A stretch of DNA of 64,000 bases, from NCBI GenBank assembly GCA_024343425.1, contig BRLC01000004.1, forward strand, positions 1 to 64,000. Direction: 5' to 3'. Made by a program: the position numbers and the translations under genes. The notes below the pieces were generated by a model. The model was given only the letters and a program-made list of their open reading frames with translations, was not told where the DNA came from and searched no databases. The DNA is from Rhizobiaceae bacterium MnEN-MB40S. Lineage in GTDB: Bacteria; Pseudomonadota; Alphaproteobacteria; Rhizobiales; Rhizobiaceae. Positions 8,879 through 17,671 of this stretch are shown here, piece by piece. Positions within the stretch are counted from its first letter, which is position 1, and each line of letters starts with the position of its first letter.

Positions 8879-9702
8879 CCTTTGAGCGCGCCCTGGGTAA
8901 GCCCCTCGGTAAAGCGGCGCTGGGTGAAGAGATAGAGAATGACGATCGGCAGAAACGAAATCACGGTTCCAGAGAACACCAGGCGATATTCCGAGGTATA
9001 GGTGCCCGCGAAGCGCACGAGCCCGAGCGGCAGGGTCTGCACGTCCGGGGAGATCAGGACGATCAGCGGCAGGAAGAAGTCGTTCCAGGTCGATAGCGCC
9101 GAAATCACGACAAGCGCCAGGATCGCCGGTTTCGAAATCGGCAGAAAGATGCGCGTCAGGATCTGATAGTAGCTCGCGCCATCGATCTTCGCCGCCTCGA
9201 CCAGTTCGTCAGGCACGCCTTGAAAAAAGCTGCGCATCAGAAAAATGCCGAACGGTATGCCGTTGCTGACCTGTGCGAGGATGATGCCCGGCAGCGAGTT
9301 GACCAGCCCGAGCGCCTGCAGCACCTGGTAGAGCGGTATGATGATCGCCTGGATCGGTATCGTGAGCCCGAGAAGGAAGAGATAGAAAATCCATTCCTTG
9401 AACGGAAACCGGATCTTTGCCAGGGCGAAGCCGGCCGGAGCGCAGACGACGAGCGTCAGCGCTACAACGCCGCACAAATTGATCAGGCTGTTGACGACCA
9501 GATCGCCGAAGCCGCCGATGTTCCAGGCGTCCACGTAGTTTTGCCACATCAGCTTTTCCGGAAAGGCGAACGGGTCGGCGACGCCGATCTCGGCGGGCGA
9601 TTTCAGACTGGAGACAATAAGCCAGATAAACGGCGCGAGGATGATGATCAGCACCGGAGTGAGACAGAGGGCAAGCGGCAGTTCGCGCCGGGATCCCGTC
9701 AT
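8875..9702 (-). CDS. Carbohydrate ABC transporter permease (MalG type)
   Basis: 275 residues from the ATG at 9702, chosen because it overlaps the stop of the other permease as ATGA; the frame is open further upstream but inside the neighbour. The protein has six predicted membrane segments and the cytoplasmic EAA loop 'ELVEAAKIDGASYYQILTRIFLPISKPA' that docks on the ATPase. It is the second of the two MalF/MalG-like subunits of a CUT1 importer. Confidence 0.93.
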   Translation of the reverse strand: MTGSRRELPLALCLTPVLIIILAPFIWLIVSSLKSPAEIGVADPFAFPEKLMWQNYVDAWNIGGFGDLVVNSLINLCGVVALTLVVCAPAGFALAKIRFPFKEWIFYLFLLGLTIPIQAIIIPLYQVLQALGLVNSLPGIILAQVSNGIPFGIFLMRSFFQGVPDELVEAAKIDGASYYQILTRIFLPISKPAILALVVISALSTWNDFFLPLIVLISPDVQTLPLGLVRFAGTYTSEYRLVFSGTVISFLPIVILYLFTQRRFTEGLTQGALKG

Positions 9703-10664
9703 TGATCGATCCTCCTGCGCCAGCGATTGAAGACAATGGTGATCGTGATCGCGAAAAGGCTGAGCAGGATGCACAGTACGGCGGCTTTGCCATGTTGCTG
9801 CGCCTGGAAAGCCAGACGGTAGATGTAGGTTGTGATCAGTTCGCTGCGATAGAATGGACCGCCATTGGTCATCACGAAAACCGTGGCGAACCCCTTCAAG
9901 CCGTTGATCAGGGCGAGCGACACGACAAACGTCATGACCTCGCGCAGTCCCGGCAGGGTGACGTAGCGCAATTTCTGGAAGGAGGACGCGCCGTCGACGT
10001 CCGCGGCGTCATAGAGGGTCGTGTCGATATTCTGCAGACCCGCCAAAAAAAGGAGCATGTACAGTCCGAAGCCCTGCCAGGAGCTTGCGACGTTGACCGA
10101 AAAGAGGACCAAAAGGGAATCCGAAAGCCAGCCCTGCTTCAGAAATCCGAGATGCAGATCGTCGAGCACGGAATTCAGAAGCCCGAAATACGGATCGTAT
10201 ATGTTCGCCCAGATGACGCCGACAACGCCCAGCGAAACGAGGTGCGGCAGGAAGAAGAGCGTCCGGAACATGACTTGCGTATGCCTGAGCCGGGCGATCG
10301 CCAGGGCCAGAAGCAAACCCAGACCGCCCGCCAGCACCAGGTGGTAGACGAGCCAGAGTATGGTCTGCCAAAGGGCTCTCCAGGCGATCGGGTCTGCTGC
10401 GACGGCTTCGTAGTTTTCCAGTCCCGTGAACCGGGCTGTGGTGTTGAAGCCGCCGCTGTCGGTGAAGGACAGTACAACTGTCCAGACGATCGGGAGTAGC
10501 GTGAAGACCGCGTAGACGGCGAAGGCCGGAGCAAGGAACAACCACACCTGTGACTGTCCGTGTTCGCCGACCGGCGGCGCCGCGCCCGCCGCCGGCGATG
10601 CATGGGTCAGCCCCCGCGCGCCCATGCCGGACCGGTTCTTGCCGGCCGCCGCTTCACTCGTCAT
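9699..10664 (-). CDS. Carbohydrate ABC transporter permease (MalF type)
   Basis: 321 residues from the ATG at 10664; a GTG one codon earlier is also possible, but the AGG ribosome site is better spaced to the ATG. A Pro/Gly/Ala-rich N-terminal tail of about 35 residues precedes six membrane segments. The EAA loop is 'LYDAADVDGASSFQKLRYVTLPG'. It pairs with the downstream MalG-type subunit to form the channel of the sugar importer. The gene lies about 27 bp after the binding-protein gene in the same operon. Confidence 0.93.
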   Translation of the reverse strand: MTSEAAAGKNRSGMGARGLTHASPAAGAAPPVGEHGQSQVWLFLAPAFAVYAVFTLLPIVWTVVLSFTDSGGFNTTARFTGLENYEAVAADPIAWRALWQTILWLVYHLVLAGGLGLLLALAIARLRHTQVMFRTLFFLPHLVSLGVVGVIWANIYDPYFGLLNSVLDDLHLGFLKQGWLSDSLLVLFSVNVASSWQGFGLYMLLFLAGLQNIDTTLYDAADVDGASSFQKLRYVTLPGLREVMTFVVSLALINGLKGFATVFVMTNGGPFYRSELITTYIYRLAFQAQQHGKAAVLCILLSLFAITITIVFNRWRRRIDQ

Positions 10665-10691
10665 CACGCACCTGTTCCCGATCGTCCGGTC

Positions 10692-11954
10692 CTACTTGGC
10701 CTGCTGCATCTGCGCTTCGATCTGCGCAGCGCCGTCCTCGACCGAAACCTGTCCGCCAATCAGCCCCTGGATCACCTGATAGTAGGTGTCGATGGTGCTT
10801 CCAGGAACGTACACGCTCGGATTGTAGCCTACGCCCTTTGCGGCGGCGTCAAAAATATCCTTCATAACGGGCGTCGCCGGCTCCACGCCTTTGAGCTCCC
10901 GCGGATAGATCGCTGACGACGTCGGATCCTCGGCGCGCATCTTCATGACCTCGTCGCTGAGCAGGTAGGAGATCCATTCCCGAGCCAGATCGGGCTGTTT
11001 CGACGTGGTCGGTATCATGTAGCTCCAGCCGATGCCGCCTGTCGGAATCGACTCTCCCTCCAGGTTCGAAGGCATGGAGACGTAGCCGAGGTTTTCCACG
11101 GGATAGTCCGCGCCTGCGGCGATGCCGATGAACCAGGGGCCGCCGACGAATATGGCCGCCCGTTTGGACAGGAAAAGCCGGGTGCCCGCATCGAAGTTGA
11201 GCGCCGCCATTTCGGGCTGGATATATCCCTTGTCGACAAGATCGGCGAAAGCCTGGAGCCCGGCGACCACCCTGTCGTCCGTCCATGGAATTTCGCCGGA
11301 CACCACGTCGCCCATCACATCGCTTCCGGCCGTAACCTGAAGCACGTTGCCGAAGATGTGGCCGGCGCTGCCTGTATTGTTCGGCGCGGCGACGATCGGC
11401 TGCACGCCGGCGTCCTGTATCTTCTGCAGAAGCTCCAGGAAGCCGTCATAGCTGTCCGGAAACTCCCAGCCGTGCTCCGCGAACATGTCCTTGTGATACC
11501 AGATGGCCAGCGCGTCGAGGCCGTCCGGCACTTCATAGATCTCGCCGTCGAAGGGTTGCTTCAGCTGCTCGTAGAGCCAGGGGTAGACCTGATCCTTCCA
11601 GCCGGCCTCGTAGTCGGCCGTCAGGGGCTGCACGAGCTTTGAATTCACGACCGTCGTCATGCGGCCGATGCCGGAATTGGTCAGAACGACGTCGGGACCG
11701 GCGTCCGACTGGATTGCGGCCTGGACGGCGCCGTTCGAGATGGTTCCCGTCGGAGCGATGTATTCGATCGTGACGCCCGGATGGGTCGCCTCGAAGCCGT
11801 CGGCGATCTTCTCCCACATTTCGGCGACCGCCGGATCGGCGATCTTCTCCGGTCCCCACATGTGCAAGGTCTGTGCGCCGGCCGGCGACGCCGCAACGGC
11901 TGCCCCGAAGGCCAATGCCCCGGCAAGATGCATGGATGTGACTTTATTGAACAT
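10692..11954 (-). CDS. Extracellular solute-binding protein, CUT1 sugar ABC importer
   Basis: 420 residues with a signal peptide (about residues 1-27, ending in SPAGAQ) and a family-1 solute-binding fold, with 'ATHPGVTIEYI' near the N-terminus and 'KRAAIFVGGPWFIG' in the central region. It delivers an oligosaccharide, sugar or polyol to the two permeases encoded downstream. A strong GGGAGGA ribosome site lies 5 nt before the ATG, consistent with the first and most highly expressed gene of the operon. The GntR gene lies 45 bp upstream in the same direction and may be co-transcribed. Confidence 0.93.
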   Translation of the reverse strand: MFNKVTSMHLAGALAFGAAVAASPAGAQTLHMWGPEKIADPAVAEMWEKIADGFEATHPGVTIEYIAPTGTISNGAVQAAIQSDAGPDVVLTNSGIGRMTTVVNSKLVQPLTADYEAGWKDQVYPWLYEQLKQPFDGEIYEVPDGLDALAIWYHKDMFAEHGWEFPDSYDGFLELLQKIQDAGVQPIVAAPNNTGSAGHIFGNVLQVTAGSDVMGDVVSGEIPWTDDRVVAGLQAFADLVDKGYIQPEMAALNFDAGTRLFLSKRAAIFVGGPWFIGIAAGADYPVENLGYVSMPSNLEGESIPTGGIGWSYMIPTTSKQPDLAREWISYLLSDEVMKMRAEDPTSSAIYPRELKGVEPATPVMKDIFDAAAKGVGYNPSVYVPGSTIDTYYQVIQGLIGGQVSVEDGAAQIEAQMQQAK

Positions 11955-11999
11955 TGTATTCCTCCCTTTAAAAAACTGGCCGGCCTCCCGGACGGCTCC

Positions 12000-12680
12000 T
12001 CAGGCTGTTTCGGCGCCTGTCCGCCTCTCCCGCTCGGCGAAGCGTTCGAGCACTGCGGCCTGAACGTCTGCGATATGGTCCGCCATCAACTGCGCGGCGC
12101 GATCCTCGTCGCGGTTTCTCAGCGCGCTCAGAATGTCGTCGCGCTCGCGCGCGGCGCGTTCGGCGAAGTCCCTGTCTTCGTTGGCGATAACCCGGCAGAT
12201 CTGAATCTGCAGGTCGAGCCGCGCCAGCGTTTCGATCAGCGCGGCGTTGCCGGAAAGACGGGCGATGGTCTCGTGAAACTCCCGGTCCCGTTCGGCGTAG
12301 GTCTCCATGTCCCGGCGGCGCAACGCGGCAAGACCCTCGTCCAGCAGCCGCTCGAACAGTTTCAGGTCGTCGTCGACAAGATTGCGCACGGTCAACCGGA
12401 TGGCGAACGCCTCAAGCGTGCCGCGCAGGTCGTAGAGATCCTTGATCTCCTTCAGGCTGAAACTGCGAACGTAAAAACCCTTGTAAGGCTTGATCTCGAC
12501 CAGCCCTTCCTTGGCCAGTGTGCCGATGGCCTCGCGGAACGGCGTGCGGCTGACATTGAGACGTTCGATCATCGCTTTTTCGTCAATCGGCGCGCCGCTT
12601 GGCAGATCGCCGGAGACGATGAGACGCACGACTTCCTCATAGATGCGCTCTCGCAATGTCAGGTGCCGGAAATTCTGCAT
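12000..12680 (-). CDS. GntR-family regulator, FCD (FadR/VanR) subfamily
   Basis: 226 residues: a winged helix-turn-helix at about residues 10-75 ('MIERLNVSRTPFREAIGTLAKEGLVEIKPYKGFYVR') and an all-helical FCD ligand domain, with the metal-binding His/Asp pattern visible in 'DREFHETIARLSGN' and the later 'MADHIADVQ'. Such proteins usually repress catabolic operons and release DNA on binding a sugar acid or related metabolite. The gene is divergent from the Tm-1-like pair and precedes the sugar ABC operon, with a matching operator in the 133-bp gap. Confidence 0.92.
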   Translation of the reverse strand: MQNFRHLTLRERIYEEVVRLIVSGDLPSGAPIDEKAMIERLNVSRTPFREAIGTLAKEGLVEIKPYKGFYVRSFSLKEIKDLYDLRGTLEAFAIRLTVRNLVDDDLKLFERLLDEGLAALRRRDMETYAERDREFHETIARLSGNAALIETLARLDLQIQICRVIANEDRDFAERAARERDDILSALRNRDEDRAAQLMADHIADVQAAVLERFAERERRTGAETA

Positions 12681-12728
12681 TGGGCTCCACCCGCTTGTTG
12701 ATCTCCGCTTCCCAATAGCCTAATTTGT

Positions 12729-12744
12729 GTATTGTATGCAATAC
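12729..12744. promoter_or_regulatory. Candidate GntR/FCD operator
   Basis: The 16-bp sequence GTATTGTATGCAATAC has perfect 6-bp arms (GTATTG/CAATAC) around TATG. Its core TTGTATGCAA differs by one base from the TTGTATACAA-type core reported for several FCD-GntR regulators. It lies 49 bp upstream of the GntR ATG and about 70 bp upstream of the Tm-1-like gene, so a single dimer could control both arms. Binding is inferred. Confidence 0.6.
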
Positions 12745-12813
12745 TCAATATTCATAAAAGTGAGAAATCAGCAAGCTGCGCTTTACTAAAAGCCGGAAAT
12801 CTCGGGAGGACAC

Positions 12814-14007
12814 ATGAACAAGCTCTACATCATCGGCACGTTCGACACGAAAAGGGACGAACTGCTTTACGCAAAACAGGTCGCGGAAGAGGCCGGCGCG
12901 GAGACGGTCACAGTCGACGTTGGAACGCGCGAGGCGTCACCCGGCGCCGACGTCCCGGCCTCAACGGTCGCCGCCTGCCATCCGGACGGCGCCGGATCCG
13001 TGCTCGGATTGTTCGATCGCGGCGCGGCTGTCACCGCAATGGCGAAAGCGCTGTCAATCTATCTCGCCAAACAGGAAAATATTGGCGGCGTTCTGGGGCT
13101 TGGAGGATCCGGCAATACGGCCTTGGCGACCGAAGCCATGCGCAGCCTGCCGATTGGCGTTCCGAAACTCATGTTGTCCACTGTCGCCTCGGGAAACACG
13201 GCCCCCTACATGGGTCCGAACGATATCGCCATGATGTATTCCGTCGTCGATATCGCCGGCCTCAACGCGATCTCCAGAACGGTCATCGCCAACGCCGCCA
13301 ACGCAGCGGCGGGCATGGCGCTCAACCAGCGCGAACGATCCGGCTCGTCCCGTCCGCTTGGCATGACGATGTTCGGAGTGACCACCGATTGCGTGACGCA
13401 ACTTCGCGCCGTTCTTGAGGAAACCCATGACATTTGCGTCTTCCATGCGACCGGCGTCGGCGGGCAGTCCATGGAGAAGCTGGCCGATTCAGGTTATTTT
13501 ACCGGGTTGCTGGACATCACAACGACGGAGATACCCGACCTTTTGTACGGCGGCGTGTTCGCAGCGACGGAGGACCGTTTCGGCGCCGCCATCCGGACCG
13601 GCCTGCCCTATCTCGGCTCCGTGGGCGCCTGCGACATGGTCAATTTTGCAGCCCGCGACACCGTGCCGGAGAAGTTCGAAGGACGTAACCTTTATGTTCA
13701 CAACGCCAACGTGACGTTGATGCGCACCACCGAGGCGGAGAACCGCGAAATCGGCCGCTTCATCGTTTCCCGCATCAACAGAATGGAAGGTCCGGTCCGT
13801 TTTCTCCTGCCGTTGCGCGGCGTGTCGGCGCTGGACGCCCCGGACATGCCCTTCCATGACCCGCACGCCGACGCCGCGCTTTTCGAGGAAATCCGCGCCG
13901 GATGGCGGGAGGCGCCCAATCGCCGCCTCGTCGAGGTTGACGCGCATATCAACGATCCCGCATTCGCCGATGCGGTCATCGAAAATTTCAATTCAATCAG
14001 TGCATGA
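12814..14007 (+). CDS. Tm-1-like ATP-binding domain protein (UPF0261)
   Basis: 397 residues, full length for UPF0261, the family matching the N-terminal half of tomato Tm-1 (inhibitor of tobamovirus RNA replication). Diagnostic stretches are '[13 protein letters not shown]' at residues 4-16, '[19 protein letters not shown]', '[12 protein letters not shown]' and '[12 protein letters not shown]', which in Tm-1 form the nucleotide-binding region between two Rossmann-like subdomains. The bacterial function is not established. A GGGAGGA ribosome site precedes the ATG, and the gene is coupled to the next one by an ATGA overlap. Placement beside a GntR gene and a sugar importer suggests a metabolic enzyme. 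Confidence 0.9.
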   Translation: MNKLYIIGTFDTKRDELLYAKQVAEEAGAETVTVDVGTREASPGADVPASTVAACHPDGAGSVLGLFDRGAAVTAMAKALSIYLAKQENIGGVLGLGGSGNTALATEAMRSLPIGVPKLMLSTVASGNTAPYMGPNDIAMMYSVVDIAGLNAISRTVIANAANAAAGMALNQRERSGSSRPLGMTMFGVTTDCVTQLRAVLEETHDICVFHATGVGGQSMEKLADSGYFTGLLDITTTEIPDLLYGGVFAATEDRFGAAIRTGLPYLGSVGACDMVNFAARDTVPEKFEGRNLYVHNANVTLMRTTEAENREIGRFIVSRINRMEGPVRFLLPLRGVSALDAPDMPFHDPHADAALFEEIRAGWREAPNRRLVEVDAHINDPAFADAVIENFNSISA

Positions 14008-14024
14008 GGACAGAGGTGAGCAAC

Positions 14025-14843
14025 ATGGATCGAAGCGGCATCATCGGGAAACTTCGCTCGAAAATCGAAGCAGGACGCCCGATCATCGGCGGCGGAGCAG
14101 GAACCGGACTGTCTGCCAAGTGCGAGGAGGCCGGCGGCATCGACCTGATCGTCATCTACAATTCCGGACGCTACCGCATGGCCGGTCGCGGATCCCTGGC
14201 CGGTCTGCTGGCCTACGGCAACGCCAATGACATCGTGGTTGAGATGGCGAGAGAGGTCCTGCCGGTCGTCAAGAAGACGCCGGTCCTTGCCGGCGTGAAC
14301 GGCACGGACCCCTTCATGTCGCCGGATCAGTTTCTCGATCGACTGAAATCGCTGGGATTCGCCGGTGTCCAGAATTTCCCGACGGTCGGGCTGATCGACG
14401 GAACCTTTCGCGCCAATCTCGAGGAAACCGGCATGAGTTTCGATCTCGAGGTCGATATCATTGCGAGGGCGCACGCAAAGGACATGGTGACGACGCCCTA
14501 TGTCTTCAGTGCAAAGGACGCCATCGATATGACCCGCGCCGGCGCGGACATCATCGTTTGTCATCTTGGCCTGACGACCGGCGGCGCAATAGGCGCCGAG
14601 ACGGCGGTGACGCTGGACGATTGCGTGGAAAAAATCGAGGCCTGGTCACAGGGGGCGCGAAGCGTCAGGGACGATGTCATCGTCCTCTGTCACGGCGGAC
14701 CGATTGCGATGCCCGAGGATGCGGCTTACGTGCTGGCGCGATGTTCGGACTGCCACGGGTTTTACGGCGCCAGTTCCATGGAGCGGCTGCCGACGGAGCG
14801 CGCGATCAAAAACCAGATCGAAGCCTTTCACGCGATCCGCTGA
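14025..14843 (+). CDS. PEP-hydrolase/TIM-barrel family protein (second half of Tm-1)
   Basis: 272 residues from the ATG at 14025, preferred because GAGG sits 8 nt upstream; an ATG at 14004 overlapping the previous stop would add seven residues. The TIM-barrel family (phosphoenolpyruvate hydrolase-like) is recognised from '[21 protein letters not shown]' near the N-terminus, '[17 protein letters not shown]', and '[13 protein letters not shown]'. In plants and many bacteria this domain is fused to UPF0261; here the two are separate adjacent genes. The reaction is unknown. The stop lies 4 bp from that of the convergent MFS gene. Confidence 0.88.
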   Translation: MDRSGIIGKLRSKIEAGRPIIGGGAGTGLSAKCEEAGGIDLIVIYNSGRYRMAGRGSLAGLLAYGNANDIVVEMAREVLPVVKKTPVLAGVNGTDPFMSPDQFLDRLKSLGFAGVQNFPTVGLIDGTFRANLEETGMSFDLEVDIIARAHAKDMVTTPYVFSAKDAIDMTRAGADIIVCHLGLTTGGAIGAETAVTLDDCVEKIEAWSQGARSVRDDVIVLCHGGPIAMPEDAAYVLARCSDCHGFYGASSMERLPTERAIKNQIEAFHAIR

Positions 14844-14847
14844 ACAA

Positions 14848-16413
14848 CTACTCGCCGGCGACCGCCGCTGCTCTGCCGCCTACCTCCGGGGCGTCCGCCT
14901 CTTTCGCTTCATGCTTGGGAAGCCTGACATCCTTCAGCATGATGGCGAGAAACAGCGCGACGACGAACAGGGCCACTCCGAAATAGTAAACGTCGTGAAA
15001 GGCGTGGGAGAACCGCGTCACGGCTTCGGCGGCCGCGTCCTCCGGCAGCGCGGAAATCATTTCCGGCGTGAGTTCGCTCAGAGGCAGGCCGAGCCGGCTG
15101 GCCATTTCCTCCGACACCAGCTCTTGCCCGCGGACGAGGCCCGCCGTCAGCAATCCACCGTTGATCGCAAGTCCGAAGGCGCCGCCGGACAGCCGCACAA
15201 GGCTCAGGGATCCCGTTGTGACGCCGACATCGCGATGCGGCACCGCGTTTTGTATCGCCACCATCAGGGTCTGCATGTGCAGGCCGATGCCAAAGGAAAA
15301 CATCATCATCAGAGCTGCGACGCCCCAGACAGGCGTCTCGTTGTCAACCCTCGTGAAGATGACAAGGGCGACCAGTCCAAGCATCATCGATGCGATCGGA
15401 TAGGGCTTGTAGCGTCCGGTGCGGGCAATGAGGATCCCCGACCCGATGGACGCCACCAGGGTGAAGATAGACGCCGGCAGAAACATCAAACCTACCATCG
15501 CCGGGTTCAGTCCCGTGACCGTTTGCAGGAACAGCGCGAAGTAGTTCAGCATCCCGAGCGTCGACATCGAGGCGAGAAAGGATATGGCGAGCGACAGGGC
15601 GACGGTCCGGTTGGTAAGAATCCGCAAGGGCAGAACCGGTTCGCTGGCGACGCGCTCGACCATCACGAAGCCGATCAACGAAAGAACGGTGAGAACCGGC
15701 AGCATGTAGGACATGGCGTCCGGTTCGCCCGGCGCGAGCAGCTTCTGCGACCACAGGACCCCGAGCGTCACAGAGGCTGCGAGGAGCAGCCCGCCCGGGT
15801 AATCAATCTTCGGCCTGCTTGCCTTCGTCACCGGCGGCATGGCGAAGAACAGCGCCGCGATGACCACCGCTCCCACGGGAATGTTGATCAGGAAAACGAA
15901 CTCCCAGCCGATCGACTGCGAGAGCACGCCGCCAGCGACCGGTCCGATCACGCTGGAAAGCGTGAAGGTGGCCGTGCTGTATCCCTGGTAGCGCGCCCTT
16001 TCCCGGGGCTCGAACAGGTCGGCGATTGTCGAGAAGGCTGACGTGACAAGCCCGCCGCCGCCCAAACCCTGCAAGACGCGCGCGGCAATCAGGGATTCCA
16101 TCGACCAGGCGAGCGCGCAGGCGAGCGAGCCTACAGTGAACAGCGCGATCGCGAAGATGAAGACCGGCTTGCGGCCGAGAATATCGCCAAGCTTGCCGTA
16201 GAACGGTGTAACGGCCGCCGTCGCCAGCAGATAGGCGGCGCCCACCCAGCCGAAAAGATCGAGCCGCCCGAGATCGGCGACCATGGTCGGCAGCGCCGTC
16301 GCTATGATCTGGATGTCGAGCGTCGCCATGAACATGCCGGCCAACGCCGCCAGGTAGATGACGTATTTGCGGCGCGGCGCAAGGTCATACATCGTGCTGG
16401 CGGAATGCGGCAT
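14848..16413 (-). CDS. MFS multidrug exporter, DHA2 (EmrB/QacA) family
   Basis: 521 residues from the ATG at 16413; two TTG codons lie just upstream in frame. The length and hydrophobicity fit 14 membrane segments. Motif A-like 'GKLGDILGRKPVF' between TM2 and TM3 and the motif C-type 'GPVAGGVLSQSIGWEFVFLINIPVG' identify a proton-driven drug or metabolite exporter of the DHA2 class. No membrane-fusion partner is adjacent. The gene converges on the TIM-barrel gene and is not clearly tied to either neighbouring pathway. Confidence 0.92.
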   Translation of the reverse strand: MPHSASTMYDLAPRRKYVIYLAALAGMFMATLDIQIIATALPTMVADLGRLDLFGWVGAAYLLATAAVTPFYGKLGDILGRKPVFIFAIALFTVGSLACALAWSMESLIAARVLQGLGGGGLVTSAFSTIADLFEPRERARYQGYSTATFTLSSVIGPVAGGVLSQSIGWEFVFLINIPVGAVVIAALFFAMPPVTKASRPKIDYPGGLLLAASVTLGVLWSQKLLAPGEPDAMSYMLPVLTVLSLIGFVMVERVASEPVLPLRILTNRTVALSLAISFLASMSTLGMLNYFALFLQTVTGLNPAMVGLMFLPASIFTLVASIGSGILIARTGRYKPYPIASMMLGLVALVIFTRVDNETPVWGVAALMMMFSFGIGLHMQTLMVAIQNAVPHRDVGVTTGSLSLVRLSGGAFGLAINGGLLTAGLVRGQELVSEEMASRLGLPLSELTPEMISALPEDAAAEAVTRFSHAFHDVYYFGVALFVVALFLAIMLKDVRLPKHEAKEADAPEVGGRAAAVAGE

Positions 16414-16557
16414 CAACAAACACTCGAAGTTGCAGGAACATCTGGCGACCTGACTGCCGCTATCACTATTTTCTTGACGGAATGATAAAGACAGCCGGCA
16501 AATATACTACCGCGCAACCAATCCTGCGTGTCAAACTTATATATATGAGAACTTATA

Positions 16558-16980
16558 TTAACGATTCGTATTTTTATTTGTGACACTGCGACCGTCTGCA
16601 CGAAATACCCTGCGCCAGACCGCGCGTATCGACGTCCAGATAGCGGCCGCGGCCACTGCCAGCAAGCCAAGAGGAAACACAACGCGGGTGGCCACCAAAA
16701 CATGGTAGACTAAAGGATCTGAGAACTCGGCGCTAAGATTCGCGATAACCGTATATTCGTTTTTCGTGTACCAATCCGGAAACAATCCTGCATTCGACCA
16801 TTCTCGGTATGTGCTCTCTTCCATAGACGGTATGTTGACGGGTATCACTGGGCGATGCACCAGCACCAAAGAGTGTGCGGGTTCTCCCGGCCAACCAACC
16901 AAAGACCAGTGTAGTTGCAAATACCCCAGACCAAGCCAGAATACTGCGAAAGCCAGAAATAGCTTTCTCTTTGTGGTCAT
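16558..16980 (-). CDS. Hypothetical small membrane protein
   Basis: 140 residues that I do not recognise. An N-terminal hydrophobic segment (about residues 6-25, 'LFLAFAVFWLGLGYLQLHW') may be a membrane anchor or uncleaved signal. A polar extracytoplasmic region of about 60 residues follows, then a second membrane segment (about 93-115) and a basic C-terminal tail. A GAGAGA ribosome site lies upstream of the ATG. The gene and its flanks (16420-17100) are visibly richer in A+T than the neighbours, suggesting later acquisition or relaxed selection. That it is a real gene is likely but not certain. Confidence 0.55.
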   Translation of the reverse strand: MTTKRKLFLAFAVFWLGLGYLQLHWSLVGWPGEPAHSLVLVHRPVIPVNIPSMEESTYREWSNAGLFPDWYTKNEYTVIANLSAEFSDPLVYHVLVATRVVFPLGLLAVAAAAIWTSIRAVWRRVFRADGRSVTNKNTNR

Positions 16981-17101
16981 TGTCGATGTCTCTCAAATCC
17001 TTGACGGCGCCGGAACACGATCGCAAGGAAATACGGCGCATTTACATAAAGTCGGCTAAAACCCTCGGTCGGACGTCGACCGGAGTGCTGTGAACCGAAT
17101 A

Positions 17102-17563
17102 TCAAACGGTCGCGACAGTCCGCCCTGCCCGCCTGCTGCGGCGTGTCGATAGATAGAGATTGGTTTCGCTCGCCGCGACGCCGTCGATCAATCGAATACG
17201 GCGCAACACTGCGTCCAGATCGGCGAGCGTTTCGGTGCCGAGTTCCACAACAAGGTCCCAGCGACCGTTGGTGGTGTGGATGCTCTGGGCCTCCGGAATG
17301 CCCTGCAATTGCGAAATGATCCGATCCGCTCCCTTCCCCTCGATCGCAATCAACACAACGCCGCGCACCGGCTGTTCCCTGACATCTCCTTTGAGCACTG
17401 CGGTGAAACCAAGAATTTCTCCACTTGCCATGAGCCTGTCCAGCCGGCTGCGCACGGTCGCGCGCGTCACACCGGCCTGCGCCGCCATGTCCGAAACAGA
17501 GGCCCGGCCGTCATTTCTCAGTATAGCAATCAGTTTTGCATCAATCTCATTCATAATGATCAT
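17102..17563 (-). CDS. Lrp/AsnC-family transcriptional regulator
   Basis: 153 residues (150 if the third codon ATG at 17554 is used). The N-terminal helix-turn-helix is 'NDGRASVSDMAAQAGVTRATVRSRLDRLMASG' and the C-terminal part is the ligand-sensing RAM domain. It is divergent from the arginase-ornithine cyclodeaminase genes, with a 108-bp AT-rich gap. The natural role is an activator of arginine/ornithine breakdown responding to an amino acid, as for BkdR, PutR and similar family members; this is inference from position. Confidence 0.9.
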   Translation of the reverse strand: MIIMNEIDAKLIAILRNDGRASVSDMAAQAGVTRATVRSRLDRLMASGEILGFTAVLKGDVREQPVRGVVLIAIEGKGADRIISQLQGIPEAQSIHTTNGRWDLVVELGTETLADLDAVLRRIRLIDGVAASETNLYLSTRRSRRAGRTVATV

Positions 17564-17602
17564 TTTTTATAATCAAATCGCCTAAATGCAAGTCTATTTT
17601 GG

Positions 17603-17652
17603 TCACTATAGTGTCTTGAATATGCCGCATGCCGAATAAAACTATTCACTAT
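17603..17652. promoter_or_regulatory. Candidate Lrp-type control region of the arginase operon
   Basis: In the gap between the divergent Lrp and arginase genes, CACTATAGTG at 17604-17613 is a perfect 10-bp palindrome. The heptamer TCACTAT at 17603-17609 recurs directly at 17646-17652, 43 bp later, close to four helical turns. Phased, degenerate AT-rich sites are usual for Lrp-family octamers. The palindrome also contains a TATAGT that could serve as a -10 element, so the site may be promoter, operator or both. Confidence 0.4.
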
Positions 17653-17671
17653 GCAAATTCAGGAGCGCTAA

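Noticed and set aside
12814..14843. Tm-1-like pair as an antiviral defence system
   Set aside because: Homology to a plant virus-resistance protein alone does not imply phage defence. The neighbourhood is metabolic, with no other defence genes or mobile-element signs.
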